Assembly: GCA_025602905.1 (NCBI GenBank) | Contig: JAHLKI010000009.1 | Span: 862,057-926,056, forward strand | DNA: 64,000 nucleotides | DNA from: Phlyctochytrium arcticum | Taxonomy: Eukaryota; Chytridiomycota; Chytridiomycetes; Chytridiales; Chytridiaceae | Direction: 5' to 3' | Part shown: positions 12,701 to 24,348 of the stretch, piece after piece | Position numbering within the stretch: position 1 is the first letter of the stretch | Layout: every line of letters begins with the position of its first letter | The notes under the pieces: generated by a model | The model's database searches: none | Told to the model about the DNA's origin: nothing | Seen by the model: only the letters and a program-made list of their open reading frames with translations | Position numbers and translations under genes: made by a program

Positions 12701-13780
12701 CCAAAATCGCGCCTCAGTAATTGGATCGTGGGAAATTTTATGTTAGTGACCCAATGCAAGCGTGCAAAGTTTTGTATATTTCTTAGTTTAGCCAGTGTCC
12801 CTATTGTGTGAAATCGTATAAAATGGCAGTCTGGGTTTGTTTTGAAGAAGAGAATCCAGGAACTGTCACCTACAACATATTGTACGCTTTCAAAAGCATC
12901 TAGTCATCCTGTTGTAGGCCTGTCTGCTCCTGTTTTCCTTTCCTAAAGAGCCAGCACTGGCAAGAGCAAAAAATGTCTTATTTCTGCCACAACATTGTTC
13001 CTATGAAATGACACGGCATTTTGGTGCAATGACTACTGCAAAATTTACTGTATAATACATTTTGTACTTCCAACTTTAGCACATTGATTGATCCTTCTCA
13101 ATGATCAGCCAATACAGTATTACAGTCGAATGGCAAAGAGGGCCAGACGTTCGCTCCAAGGTAGGAATGGGTTGGCGGCTAAGAAAGGGTCATTCCTGGA
13201 AGAGACACATTTGGTGCTGTTTCTTCTTTAGGTAGGAAGTAAATGGCATTGGAGTCACATCAATCTAACTGGCACTTTGTGATGCGCGTAAGATGTCCCA
13301 ATCTTAAAAGGAATACCCATTGAACCATCTGGTAGGTCTACATGCACGTATACAGTAGCGCGCAGCGTTCAGCCAGGGGCCCCAGTGCCGCAACCGGCTC
13401 AAGGGGCCACTGTCCACTTCTTATATATATACAGTACAGGCAAGCATTTGTGCTTTAGATAAATTGACTGCTTATTCTATTGTTTTTTCCTCTACTACTG
13501 TATATGTGGATGAAAGTCATTTAGAACAAAGGAAGGGCATAGTGTCCAAAACCAACTGTGCCACTATAATAAAATAATTTATGACTTTGCCCCCTCTCTT
13601 CCAAAACTGTGCCACTTTCGAGCTTTTCTGACTTTGATCGTTTTTATTTATATAATAGATACGAGTACAGTACACAGCAAATATGCGGCCAAATGCCAGG
13701 ACAATCTTTTACGCTTGTTCTCTTCTTCTAGAATCGATATCTCATGCGAGTACCAGTCGTTGATAGAAGTGATTGATGCC
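9800..13780. other. Gene-poor stretch, no supportable gene
   Basis: About 4 kb with only short, unrelated open frames on both strands and no recognised domain. A small perfect hairpin (GAGGGTAAACCCTC) lies near 11714. AT content rises in 12-13.7 kb. Probably intergenic or ancient repeat DNA. Confidence 0.5.
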
Positions 13781-14669
13781 TTGGGTCTCAGGGGTTTCTC
13801 ATGAATTCCATCTGCACAATCCTAAAAATTCCACCACCATCGCAAACCCTAACTAACCAGTGGGAGACTGATGTTGGCGCAAAGCGGGGCAGGTGAAACC
13901 GCGTTTCGGAGTTTGGGGGGGATCGCCGTGGTGCGATATCGTCTCCAACGAAAAACCCAAGAGTCCCAGAGAACAGACACGCCCATGTTCCCGGCATCGT
14001 TGCGAGGCGAGTGTGTTGGAGTTGTATGATGTGTGTAGATCATCTTCTGCGCTTTTTGCTTTGATGTTGTGATGTGATGATCATCAGCATTTACACTTTT
14101 GTGCGGTGGGAGTCTGAGTCTGGGGGATGTTTGCTACTCGAGTATGTGTGCTCGCTCGAGTAATGCCGGTAGAAATGAAATCGGAAATAGGCCCGCGTAA
14201 GTGCAAGCACATGCTAAAAGCAGGTAAAAGGCTCCAAGAATAACCTGAAGTCTGAAGGCAATCTGAAACAAGGAGCTCCGGGCGGGCGGGCGGGGGCCAC
14301 CCACCGAGAGCGTGGATGGCGCGCGTTGTAGGAATAGGAATAGCAGCCTGTCAAAAGGCAAAAAAAAAAAAAAAAAAAAGTGCATCGCGCAAACCGGCGA
14401 TGGGGATTCTTGGGATGCCGCGGGTGGGTTTTTCGGGGTCTGTTAGCGAGTGTGCTACTGCGAGGCTAGGTGGGAGTGTACCCGGATGTACTCGAGTACG
14501 CTGGCCGTGTATTGAAGGATGAATGAATGTATACGAGTAAGAGGCTGGGTGGTTGATGGAGAGATATGTGTCTCCCGCGTGTCTAATAGTCCCCAGGGCA
14601 AAGAAAGACTCCAAGGCTGCGCTGCGCTGCTGCCGTCTGCCGTTTGTTTTGTCTCTTGGTGAGCGAATG

Positions 14670-14676
14670 TATAAAA
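14670..14676 (+). promoter_or_regulatory. Candidate TATA box of the Sfp1-like gene
   Basis: TATAAAA followed about 15 bases later by a pyrimidine-rich tract (CTTTCCGTTTCCGTTTCC and TTCTCGC repeats) typical of strong fungal core promoters. It is about 750 bases before the coding ATG. A donor (CACCAG/GTACGT, 14867) and an acceptor (TTTCAG, ending 15126) suggest a 5'-UTR intron in between; both are inference. Confidence 0.4.
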
Positions 14677-15423
14677 CCGCCTGCTTTCCGTTTCCGTTTC
14701 CGCTTTCGCTTCTCGCTTCTCGCTTCTCGCTTCTCGATCGACACTTTCCGTTTTCACACGCCCTTTAACACGAGGCCAGGGGCTAACTTCCTGACATTCG
14801 TTCGTTCGTTCCTTCCCCCTGTCGCTGACTCGCTGCTGCTGTCCCGTGCTTGGAGACTTTCACCAGGTACGTTTTAGTTTCATGAACAAGTAGGGGGCTT
14901 TACTCGGATCGAGTAATAGGCTAGGACTCGAGTAAAGGAAGGGGATAGGAGGTCGTATTAGGGATGGGGCAGTCACAGCAGAAACCATGATGGAAAAGGA
15001 ATCGATGACTAAAACTCCCTCTCCTGTCGCTTTTAGCAGTGTTTCCCATCCGGACAAAGTCATCTTACATATACAGGGGCCAGCTCACATCATCACTTTC
15101 AAAAAGAAATATTCTTTTTGTTTCAGCCAGAGCACTTTGTTGCATTATTTCTGGACGGTGCAAGAGCAGAACGGAATAGCTGAAGGGAAACAAACCCCCA
15201 GAAACAACTCCCCCCCCCCCGTTAACCTCACACCAATCGTACTCCAACTACGCTCCAAAAACAACAAAGACGTAGAACGAACGAACGAACAGAACGACGA
15301 CAAACTCCCTCACCTCCCCCGACCTTCCCCCCCCCCCCCACCACCACCACCACCACCAACCTTCCCATACTCAACAAACCAGAACCGCAACCACGGCGTA
15401 ACCAAAAACTAAAAAAAAACGAG

Positions 15424-17011
15424 ATGCCTGCCATCGACGTCTCCATGCCGATCGCCATGGCCTGCTCGCCCGCAGCCACTCCCGGCGACCGCCATCCCTA
15501 CGCCCACCAACAACAACACGCCCCTTACAAACGACGCTTCTCCATCATTGGCAGCCTCGGCAAGTCCCTAGGCACTTCCTTTGGCCGCTCCTTTACCGGC
15601 AGCTTTGGCCGCGCCGGCAGTCTCTCCCGCGACGGCTTTCTCGATGTCTACAATTTCCAGTTTGGCGCACGATCCCCCATGGTCGCCCCCTCCCCCACTC
15701 AAGACCTGGCTCATTTTGCCGGCCTCGAAGACCGCTTCTGCAAAGACTTTTTCTGCTGCGGCATGAATCTCGGCAACCTCCACGACCTCCTCCAACATTT
15801 CGAAGAATGCCACGTCCGCGTCGAATCCGATGTCGATGAAGACGAAGACTTGCCCTTTGAATTTGAATCCATGGATGAAATGGACACGGATCTCTCGGAC
15901 GGCGACAGCAATAGCAGTCAGTCTGGACAATCCTCTCATCACCACCACCACATGAACAACCTCAACCTCAACAACCTCTCCCTCTCATCAAATCCCTCCA
16001 CCCCTACAACTCCCACCACATCATCCACTCCTCTAAATACCTCGTCCACCCCCGCCACTGCAGGCAATGGCAGCACCACCTCCTCCTCCACATCCACCTA
16101 CAATGACATTTACCTCAAATCCCAACTTTTGCATTCCTCGGTCCAAAACCCGACCCGCGCAGTCGCCCTATCCGACATTTTCTCGGAAGACTACCGCATC
16201 TCCAACCGCAGCTCCACATCCGCCACATCGGCATTCGACACATCCGTCATTCGGAAACGCGTGACTCCCGGCCCGACTTCAACACGCGTAAAGAAGGTCA
16301 AACCCACCATGATTTCCGATCATCCAGTGACTCTCCCCATGAGCACCGATGGACCGACCCAGATGGTCAGCGACATGGACGTCGATGAGGTCGTCGTCGT
16401 CAGTGAATCCCCCGTCTCGAGTTGCTCTTCTTTATTGATGACTTCCATGGCCTTATCCTCCACACCTACTACGACTCTGTCAAATACCGGTCTGGCCGCC
16501 GCCCTCACTCCTCCCAACCCCACCTCGTCCTCCATCCTCACCTCCATCTCCCACCACCACCCCATCGCCCAACAACAACAACCCATCCCTCAACAACAAC
16601 AACCTCAACCCCTCATCCCATCCACCACCCCCTCCCCCATCTCTTCCCCAACCCCCTTCACGGCCTCCTCCTCCTCCCCACCCTCCACAACAACAATCAC
16701 AACAAAAACCGACGACCGCCCCTACAAATGCAAAATCCACGGCTGCACCAAAGCCTACAAGAACCCCGGCGGCCTCAAATACCACATGCAGCATGGCCAT
16801 TGCGAAGACACGGGCGACCCAGAAATGAACAATATTATTCATAAACCGTATCAGTGCACTGTTCCCGATTGTGGTAAACGGTACAAGAATTTGAATGGCC
16901 TAAAGGTGCGTTTTGTTACATCTCCCCTCCTACCTTCTTATTACTCACCTTTCTTTTTGATTATAGTATCATATTGAACATGCGCATATTTCTCTCCTGG
17001 GGGCTTGTTAG
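15424..17011 (+). CDS. SFP1: Sfp1/JAZF1-type C2H2 zinc-finger transcription factor
   Basis: Exons 15424-16905 and 16967-17011, 508 aa. In yeasts Sfp1 controls ribosomal-protein and ribosome-biogenesis genes downstream of TOR; that role here is by homology. The N-terminal part has a Ser/Gly/Phe-rich stretch and an atypical finger (CKDFFCCGMNLGNLHDLLQH) near residues 110-135. A long Ser/Thr/Pro/Gln-rich linker follows with an acidic patch (VDEDEDLPFEFE). Two C-terminal fingers lie after residue 430: YKCKIHGCTKAYKNPGGLKY and YQCTVPDCGKRYKNLNGLK. The second is completed only after splicing, which adds YHIEHAHISLLGAC and the stop. Without splicing the frame runs into intron sequence, so the single-exon reading to 16977 is wrong. 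ATG 15424 is the first in frame after an A-rich leader. Confidence 0.85.
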
Positions 17012-18147
17012 TCATTGCTACTGTCCTTTCCACTATTTTCTTCTTATATATATACATTTTTCTCTTAATTTTTTTTGTCTGTTGGTTGAGATGGATATAT
17101 ATATACGTATCAACATTATTTTTTTGTTGCATTGGATTTGTTGTGTGAAGGGTTGAGTATGGGTGTGGGGTATAAGGAAGGTGGGAATGAAGGAATTTTC
17201 CATAACTCCACTTTTTTTCCCACGGTTTGTTTTTATATGGTGTTGTTGGGTACGAGGGGATGTGAAGTGATACGGGTACGGGTAAGGGTATGTATGGGAT
17301 ACGTACATTCTCACGCAGCATGAGAAAGGATAAACGTGAGAGAAGGGGAGTTGAAGATATATAACAGAGTTGTGTGGTGGAAAAAAATCTTACCGGGGGA
17401 GGAAAGGGTACCGATTGCAAAACGGGTAATATCAGTAAAAAAACAAGATGAACGAAAAACTGGAACCCCTCTCCTCGTCTGACCCGCTGGGGATTAAAAG
17501 ATGGTTTTGGAGCAAAAAAAACAACATCCTGGGTGTCATCAACCCAAAGAGAAAAGTTTTGCATGAGGGGTTATGAATGATATACCTACCTTGATGAATG
17601 AATCAGTTTTTTTTTTTCGTCTCGCGGAGAATGAGAAGATGAAGATGAACCCTATCAAAATTTGGTTGGTCTCTGTTGTTGTTGTTGTTGTTGTTGTTGT
17701 TTGGGGTCTCATTCCTCGTATTATCAATCAGTAAAAAAGGTTCCTGACTTTTTCTTTGATGATTTGGGCATTTACCTGTGTGTGTGTGTGTGTGTTTACA
17801 AGCTGGGGGAAAAAAATCCCGATATAATCTCCGCTTGCCATTCGTAGCGCTTCTTTCATCACAACCCCCTCCCTCCTCGGAGGCTGAGATTGGATTCCCA
17901 CCACCAACCAACCATTCCCTTACATTCCGTAGATGTATTTTCCTATGGCCGTAACACTTTCACGGGGGGGTTTGCGCTATATAAACACAATGTCCATTTT
18001 TTTTTTTCCGCCCGGCAAGATAGATTGATTGGGACGCGATTATTTTATTTCCCACGGTTCACATGAAATTCCGAATTCTAACCAAAAGCTTGACAAGGAC
18101 AAAAGTAAGTGCAGTATATACTATAAACCAAACAAAAAAAAGGCAAA
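17012..18147. other. Sfp1-like gene 3' flank, microsatellites, no gene
   Basis: Contains a (TTG)n run near 17675-17703 and a (TG)n run near 17778-17795, plus several poly-T tracts. No supportable coding region. Confidence 0.6.
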
Positions 18148-18221
18148 TGCCCTCTCCGAGAGTCGAACACGGGACCTTCTGCTTACTAGGCAGACGCTCT
18201 AACCAACTGAGCCAAGAGGGC
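18148..18221 (-). tRNA. tRNA-Thr (AGT anticodon)
   Basis: Acceptor arms GCCCTCT/AGAGGGC pair perfectly; the discriminator is A. D-arm GCTCAGTTGGTTAGAGC, anticodon stem TCTGC/GCAGA with loop CTAGTAA (AGT, reads ACU Thr), T-loop TTCGACT. The T-stem has one T:T mismatch. A- and B-box like sequences are present. No intron. It is identical base for base to the plus-strand gene at 24275. Confidence 0.9.
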
Positions 18222-18353
18222 ACGTGTTTTTCCCACGCAGGATATTACTGAGACGAGCAAAGTAGAGGAAAAAAGAAAAAGGAGACTTGGATGGATTCGA
18301 GAGACTGACGGCGTCCGATCAATGATGGAGGAGATGTATAAAAGTTATAGGAG

Positions 18354-18751
18354 ATTGTTAACGGCGCCCCCCTGAAAGTGTTAACGGCACCCCCCTGCAG
18401 CCGGATTGCCTTAGAAATACATCTGTTACCTAACCACTTAAGTGTCAGATCCTTTCCTTTGTAGAAATGAATAGGTGCCAAAGGGCAGCAGCTATGGCCG
18501 CCCGCCCACCTGGCCAGTCTCACTCCCGAGTAATCAAGTCGAGCAGGGTTGCTCAATTGTGAAGAAGCTCTGATGGAAAACGGCCTGAGGAGACCTATGG
18601 CAGCAACAGCACACATGGTTTGAAGCACAGAGACAATCAATTTCTCCCACAAACAGATGGCATTTGAATCTGTATGAAACAGATGTATGTCAATGGTAAT
18701 CCACCTGCAGGGGGGTGCCGTTAACACTTTTAGGGGGGTGCCGTTAACAAT
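18354..18751. mobile_element. 398-bp non-autonomous inverted-repeat element (MITE-like)
   Basis: The 47-bp terminal inverted repeats (18354-18400 and 18705-18751) differ at only two positions. Each repeat contains two copies of a GTTAACGGCRCCCCCCT unit about 23-24 bp apart, giving a double-ended motif. The interior has no transposase. No convincing target-site duplication is visible next to the outermost ATTGTTAAC ends, so the superfamily cannot be assigned. A long minus-strand open frame crosses the whole element and is judged a chance frame. Confidence 0.7.
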
Positions 18752-19692
18752 TCCCAAGTTACAATGTCAAGATGAGGATGCAGAATAAATTCATATCAAG
18801 CGAGGCCTATAAGGGACCTTGAGCAGGGATCGACGTAGGTCCAAGATACTAGGCGAGTTCTCGCAGATGGTGAGCAAAAAAAAAATCCCAAGTCTCCTTT
18901 GTTCAAACACCCTGGAAGATTTGGCCGTGAAACGAATGATGTGCGAATATTCTTCTATGTGTACCCGATATATGCTCCAAGGATAATGTATACTGCTCCT
19001 ATATCCACTTTTTTTTTGTAAATATGTCCATGGAGATTGATGACATACAGCCCTTGGTCGGGGGTGTTTTTTTCCCACGAGAGTAGAACCCCAATACATC
19101 CGCTTTCGTTTTTTTCAAGTAAGGTAAAAGACTGTATTTTTCGGGTGATTGAGATTCAAAAATGGATGGGGTGAGGGGGGGGGGGGGGGTTAGGCAGCTC
19201 TTACTTTTTTCTTCGTTTATTCCTTGCAAAAACAAAATATCAAGGTCGCTACACGAGGTACTATCATTGGGCGCTTGGCCAAACATTATTCCGTGAAAGA
19301 AAAACATGTATTATAGCCTGTATTTCTTACCCCTATTTGTTTCCCCCTACACAAACCAAACCCATTCACTACCGCCCCCATCCCATATATCCAGTTACAT
19401 TTTGTTTCATATATGTTTGGCCTCACGGTTTGGTGGTTTATTCCCACAGGGTCAAAGCAAACCCGATGTATATATCGCGCGTGTATGTGTGTGTGTTGAA
19501 ATACGAAAAATTCTCCTAATGCACAGTCAGACAATGCATGAATAAAATGTAACGCATTTATATTATTTTCAAGAATAGGGGTCATAGAAAGAAACAAAAG
19601 AATCAAAAGAAAAAAAAAAGTACAAGTGTATGTAAGTATGTGAATATAAAACTAAAAGCATCTAAAAAAAAACGTTCATAGAAAAAAAATTC
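18752..19692. other. Intergenic, no gene
   Basis: AT-rich with an uninterrupted G-run near 19177-19190 and poly-A tracts. Includes the probable 3'-UTR of the minus-strand gene that ends at 19693. Confidence 0.5.
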
Positions 19693-20802
19693 CTAGTATG
19701 CAACAACCATGGGTTCCAATTCCTCCGGTGTAAGCGAGACTTTAATCGTCGCCGACCCCGCAATCATGGCTTCAAAGTCGGGTACGGGTTCTTTTTGGGG
19801 CAGAGTTTCCGAGTCGTGTTTGATGTGGCGGTAGGGTGAGGAATCCTCCGAGGTGAGGGTATTCGGGAGGGTATGAGCGGATAAAATGGGGAGGAGGGCA
19901 ATGGTGCTGCCCGGGTAGGCGGCTTTGGCCCCGTAGAAACTGGGAATGTGGGGGCGGCGTTTTTGGTCAAAGGATTTGGCTTTATGGCGGGGTTGGACGG
20001 GAGGATCGGATTTGGGGGGTTGGTGGGGGAGGGGAGCGGGTTTTGGGGAGCGGCAGCGGATCCGGAAGGGGGAATTAGTGGAGTGTTTGGTAACGGGTAG
20101 AGGAGGAGGGGTATCAGTCATGTTTGATGAGATGTTTGATTCGGATTGATAGAAATGGGATTGGGAATATGGAGTCTGATATGTTGTTGTTGTTCTTGAC
20201 GCAGTAGTTTGAGTAGTCGTTGATGGTAGTAATTCCTGTTCGGCAGACGGCGGTGGCGTAAATGTCGTCGGGGACAAACTCGTCCGAGCCCAGAATTTGA
20301 TGAGTGGGATACTCATCATCTTCTTTAATGACCGACCACCGGTATTCGTCGGGGATGGCGGAGCTGCATCATCAACAGTTGTGGTGGTATCGTCGATGGA
20401 GATATCTGAAGAAGAATTGGATTTGGCGGATGATAGCGTGACGGAAGAATGGGCTGCTGGAATCGAGGGTGGGGGTGACAGAGACTCAAACGACGGCGAG
20501 ATAAAAGACGACGGTGGTGGGCTCAATGCCTCATTGTGGAGTGAAACAGAAGAGGGGGCAAGGGTGATCGAACTCGACGTAGACGACGCTTTCCTTCGCG
20601 GCCGCACATCCATCATAGACGCAATACTCCTGAAAAAGTCTCGTTTGCGGTGCGTTGGTGGTGGTGGTTCAGTTGGCTGAGAGGCTTTCCGGATCTTGGG
20701 ATGGAGGAGCATGGGCATCGGAGGCCGGTCGCCGTCAATGGAAAACCCGACCGGGGCGTTGCTTGCTGGCGGACTTGAGGCCGCACGCGGTCGAGTTGGC
20801 AT
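19693..20802 (-). CDS. Ser/Pro/Thr-rich hypothetical protein, 369 aa
   Basis: Single exon with ATG at 20802. It is disordered throughout: SSP/PPP-rich, with basic patches (RKRDFF, DVRPRRKAS, FDQKRRP) and a more ordered C-terminus with acidic/hydrophobic character (PDFEAMIAGSATIKVSLTPE, then ELEPMVVAY). That ending could be a short linear binding motif. No domain, signal peptide or membrane segment is seen. Third positions are GC-leaning and the frame is open over 1.1 kb, supporting a real gene. Function unknown; scaffold or signalling adaptor would be a guess. Confidence 0.65.
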   Translation of the reverse strand: MPTRPRAASSPPASNAPVGFSIDGDRPPMPMLLHPKIRKASQPTEPPPPTHRKRDFFRSIASMMDVRPRRKASSTSSSITLAPSSVSLHNEALSPPPSSFISPSFESLSPPPSIPAAHSSVTLSSAKSNSSSDISIDDTTTTVDDAAPPSPTNTGGRSLKKMMSIPLIKFWARTSLSPTTFTPPPSAEQELLPSTTTQTTASRTTTTYQTPYSQSHFYQSESNISSNMTDTPPPLPVTKHSTNSPFRIRCRSPKPAPLPHQPPKSDPPVQPRHKAKSFDQKRRPHIPSFYGAKAAYPGSTIALLPILSAHTLPNTLTSEDSSPYRHIKHDSETLPQKEPVPDFEAMIAGSATIKVSLTPEELEPMVVAY

Positions 20803-21972
20803 ATTTTGATGCGAGCTTTTTTGGGTGGTGAACCTTTTTGGCGGGTTGTATACTCGTCTAATATATCACAACAGTAGATCTATATAGCCAAGAGAGAATG
20901 TGCGTGTGAGCAGCTGCAATCGAAAAGACGAATGTATCCGGATTGTCCTTACCAGATATATCCAATCCCCAAATCGTTTTTTGCCGCTCGAAATATCTGT
21001 TGCCGGTTTCCGAGAACGCTGATAAGCTGGCAAAAGGGCGGGCCAAAACACCCGTAGATGCTCTTGAAAGCGCGGGACAACGTGACGGGAAAAGGGCGAC
21101 CTTCTATATATACCCCTGGAATTCAAAGTTGCGAGACGGAAGGAAACTTTGGACGCGTGTATGTGTGGGATATATAAACGCTGGGGCTCTCTCTCTCCCC
21201 ACAATTCTCGAATACCGACAGACAGCGGGCCTGGAGTTCTGCTTTGCTCAAAGGGGGTGGATCGGTTGCGGGCCTGGACGAACGTCGAAAACTGTGTGAA
21301 CGGTGGTTTGCTGGTTGGTTGGTGGTGGGTGGTGGGTGGTGGTGGGTGGTGGGTGGTGGCGAGGGGGAACAAGGAGGTCACGTCCAAAACTCTCGAGTAA
21401 GTACACCCGGCAGCCGCGGCGGTCGCTTTCCCTGGGGTTCTTATAGCAAGATTGTGTTGTTACAGGAATGTCCGACTTCAAAAAAAGGTCGCAACAAGAA
21501 ACCAAGTAACAATCCGAACAATATAAACAACAAAAACACGTTTCGTTTAGACTTTCTCTTGCTGCTTTTCGCTTGTTGTTGTGAGTGTGGAGCGGGACTT
21601 GTTGGACTTGGACTGGGCAAAGTGGTGATATTATTGCAGTTAAGGGCTATTGTTATTTTTATAAGGGTTTCCTCTCTCTCTCTCTGCACCCATTTGAAAC
21701 CTTTTTCTGCCGAGGAAGTTCGGGAGGAAGATGGTGTGGAGATGGCGGTTTTCGTTCGTTTGTTCGTTGGCGTCCAGCGGTCTGGTGGCTTAGTCGCGAG
21801 GTCGCTCCGAGTAGCATGAAATAGAGCGGATGTCCCTTCCAATATTCCATATTAAATAGTAAAGAGGTCTTTTTCATCTGATATCACTCGCAGACATTCC
21901 CAGTCCCAATTCTACATTCCCCCCATTCAACCTCCAAATTATCTACAAAGAAACCACCAAAATAACGTCCAA
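20803..21972. other. Intergenic with a G-rich repeat tract, no gene
   Basis: Between a divergent start (20802) and the 3' end of the hydrolase gene (21973). It holds a GGTGGGTGGTGGGTGG-type tract at about 21297-21365 and a (CT)n run near 21668. Frames through the tract are low-complexity and not called. Confidence 0.5.
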
Positions 21973-23692
21973 CTACCGCACAAACAAATACTCTACATCC
22001 CCCTTGGTCCCCACATCCACCTTCACATCTTCCATTTCGTTCAGCAGGGCCCGGTTAAATCCGAGTGGGTTGTCGAGGTAGAGGTGGTGTCCGGCATCTT
22101 TGACGCGTCCGACGCGGGTTGGGACCGTCATTTTTGATGCGGCCGTGAGGGCCATACGGTAGTCCATCCAGTCTATATCTCCGTCTAAAAGAGGGGGTTA
22201 GTACGAGTTGGAAGGTGTGGGGCGGGAAGGGGAAGAAACGTACAGAGGAAGGTGACGGGCATGGGAAGTTTGAGGAGACGGTTATGCAGGGGTTGACGGG
22301 CCCATGCTCCCTATTCTCACATTAGAATGGGGGGTTTTTTTGGGTAGAAATGAAACAGATTGTTCTTACCGGAAGGAGCAATCGAGCCAACGCAAATTCA
22401 CCACTCCCCGGTTGAGCCGAAATATGATATATGTATCCATGCAAATCATTCGAGTCTTCCTGGTCCAAGTACGAAAATCGGCGGTTGGTGTATTTTCGTA
22501 CCAGTGATGGGCCTACAGGGTATTCGGTCAGGAATAGGAAGGGGGTGAAGTGTGGGAGTTAAGACATACCCCAGGGGCCCATGGTTCGGATGAGGGACAT
22601 GGGAGTGACATTCCATTCCCAGAGGTTGACGGCCAGAGTAGCAAACCAACCGCGTTTACGGAAATCTTCGGCGTCGTCTGGTTTCACTCCTACTCCCGCT
22701 GCAAATCATTTGAGTTATCAGTGGAATAACAAAGATATTAAAAGAAAATGACATACCAGGAGAAACCAGTACCAATTTCTCGACCCGGTCCGGAAACTTT
22801 GTCGCGTACGCGGTAGCCAAGTACCCGCCCAGTGAATGTCCCATCAGCGTCATTTTATCAATATGGTTGGCGACCCGCCATTCCTCTAATGAGTCGACAA
22901 AGAATTGTTCGGCGTCCGATACGACTTGGGTGTCGGGTGCGCCGCGGGGGACACTGGGGAAGGGTGGCCGGGATGAATTGGCCATACCTAGCCAGTCGAT
23001 GGCGTAAATGCGCCAGTTGGGGAGTTCACTTAAACCCGCGAAATTCTATTTTGCAAAGTGGTAAGTTTGTATGTTCATGAGATTTGGTTCTAGGTAGATT
23101 TGTCTTTTACCCGGTAAAAGAACCCGAGACCGGCCCCGTATCCATGACACATGACCAATGTCTTTTTCTTGCCTCCCTTCAACCCAACTTCCTCGACGGG
23201 TGCCACATCCTGCTCAAAATGGACTACTTCCCCTTGCCCTATATTACTACTATCCACTCCCGAAGATTCACGCGTCAACAATTCATGCCCTGTAGTCCGA
23301 CTCGAAAACCGGTCTTCAGTCCGATCAATCACGAGCGTATTGATCAATTTGCCTTCCCCAATCTTGACCAGTCCAACTCGTGCAATCAACGGTTCTGATG
23401 CAGCTTTGGCGGCCTCTTCCTCATGTCCGTGCGGCGCCCCGTCCGCATTCAATACGGGATCAGCCGAAACCCCATTAAGCGTCTCAATACTCTTGCCCAT
23501 AATCTCTTGAGCGCCCTCTTTGCCCTGTGATGCCTGGGTGCCCATAAACGCCGGTTTGAAATACTGGAACCGGGATAATAATTTATGTTCTGCTTCCTGC
23601 GCGAGCGTAATACTCGTCGGTTTCCAGCTAAACAGGGACCATCCCTTTCCACTGTTCTCGGCGGGATGCGGCGAGAATTGGGTATCCGCCAT
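21973..23692 (-). CDS. ABHD4/ABHD5/Cld1-type alpha/beta hydrolase
   Basis: Six exons: 23692-23111, 23045-22757, 22698-22570, 22512-22370, 22310-22244, 22184-21973; 473 aa. Homologues are lipid acyl hydrolases or acyltransferases; yeast Cld1 deacylates mitochondrial cardiolipin. The oxyanion strand reads LVMCHGYGAGLGFFYR, the nucleophile elbow is GHSLGG (Ser about 265, so catalytic, unlike CGI-58/ABHD5 which lacks it), and the C-terminal HHLYLD (near 436) fits the family HX4D motif. All joins keep frame. The first ATG in frame is 23692, but an open, Arg-rich, acid-poor extension of about 100 codons runs upstream to 23998, starting only at a TTG. This resembles a mitochondrial presequence and might be reached from a non-AUG start or an unseen upstream exon. 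Whether the substrate is cardiolipin is inference. Confidence 0.85.
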
Positions 23693-23998
23693 ACTACTTT
23701 TTTTGGAGAGTTTGAAGAGGAAACGGGACCGGAGGTGGTTGAGTCGTTTACGAGTCGTAAAAGGAGCGTAAAACTGTTTTTGTTGTCGTTGAGTGCCTTC
23801 TTTGAAACTTGGGGGAATGGTCCGGGGGTCCTGTCCTTTGGGAATACTCCTTGTCGTCGTTGAGGGTGGTGGTGGTTCACTCTGAATCCGTCGAATCTGT
23901 GGTAGAGCAGCTGCCCGGCACCGTGCCGCACCTATTATCCTTGATGAAAACAGGATTGCTTTAACAAGTTCTGGTCTTGGAAGGAAGCGGAATGTCAA

Positions 23999-24274
23999 AA
24001 CTGAAACGGCTTTTTATAAACAGTCTTTTCCTGAGCGTTGGTGACGTTTCCTGGTGACAAATTCCATTTCACGTGACTGCTTGGAATTTGGAATGTTGGA
24101 AACGTGGCGGGACAGCCGACCTCCATCTCATCAAGCATCCCGATCCAAAACTTCCTATAAACATCCGGCGACGCTCCAAACAATTTGAATATAGATTGGA
24201 CAAGACAAAAGATATACCAAGTGATAGTGTTAGAGTTTGGAATACAACCGGCACACTCCTTCTCATTTCCATCC
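23999..24274. promoter_or_regulatory. Short upstream region shared by the hydrolase and the tRNA
   Basis: Intergenic space between the hydrolase leader (minus) and the tRNA-Thr gene (plus). A TATAAA-like sequence (minus strand, near 24013-24018) lies just above the open extension. No gene. Confidence 0.3.
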
Positions 24275-24348
24275 GCCCTCTTGGCTCAGTTGGTTAGAGC
24301 GTCTGCCTAGTAAGCAGAAGGTCCCGTGTTCGACTCTCGGAGAGGGCA
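24275..24348 (+). tRNA. tRNA-Thr (AGT anticodon), second copy
   Basis: Identical in all 74 bases to the minus-strand gene about 6 kb to the left, including the T-stem mismatch. Anticodon loop CTAGTAA. No intron. Flanks are not similar, so a large segmental duplication is not evident. Confidence 0.9.

Noticed and set aside
18245..18757. 170-codon minus-strand frame across the inverted-repeat element
   Set aside because: Spans both TIRs and both flanks with no family resemblance; a chance frame in GC-rich repeats.
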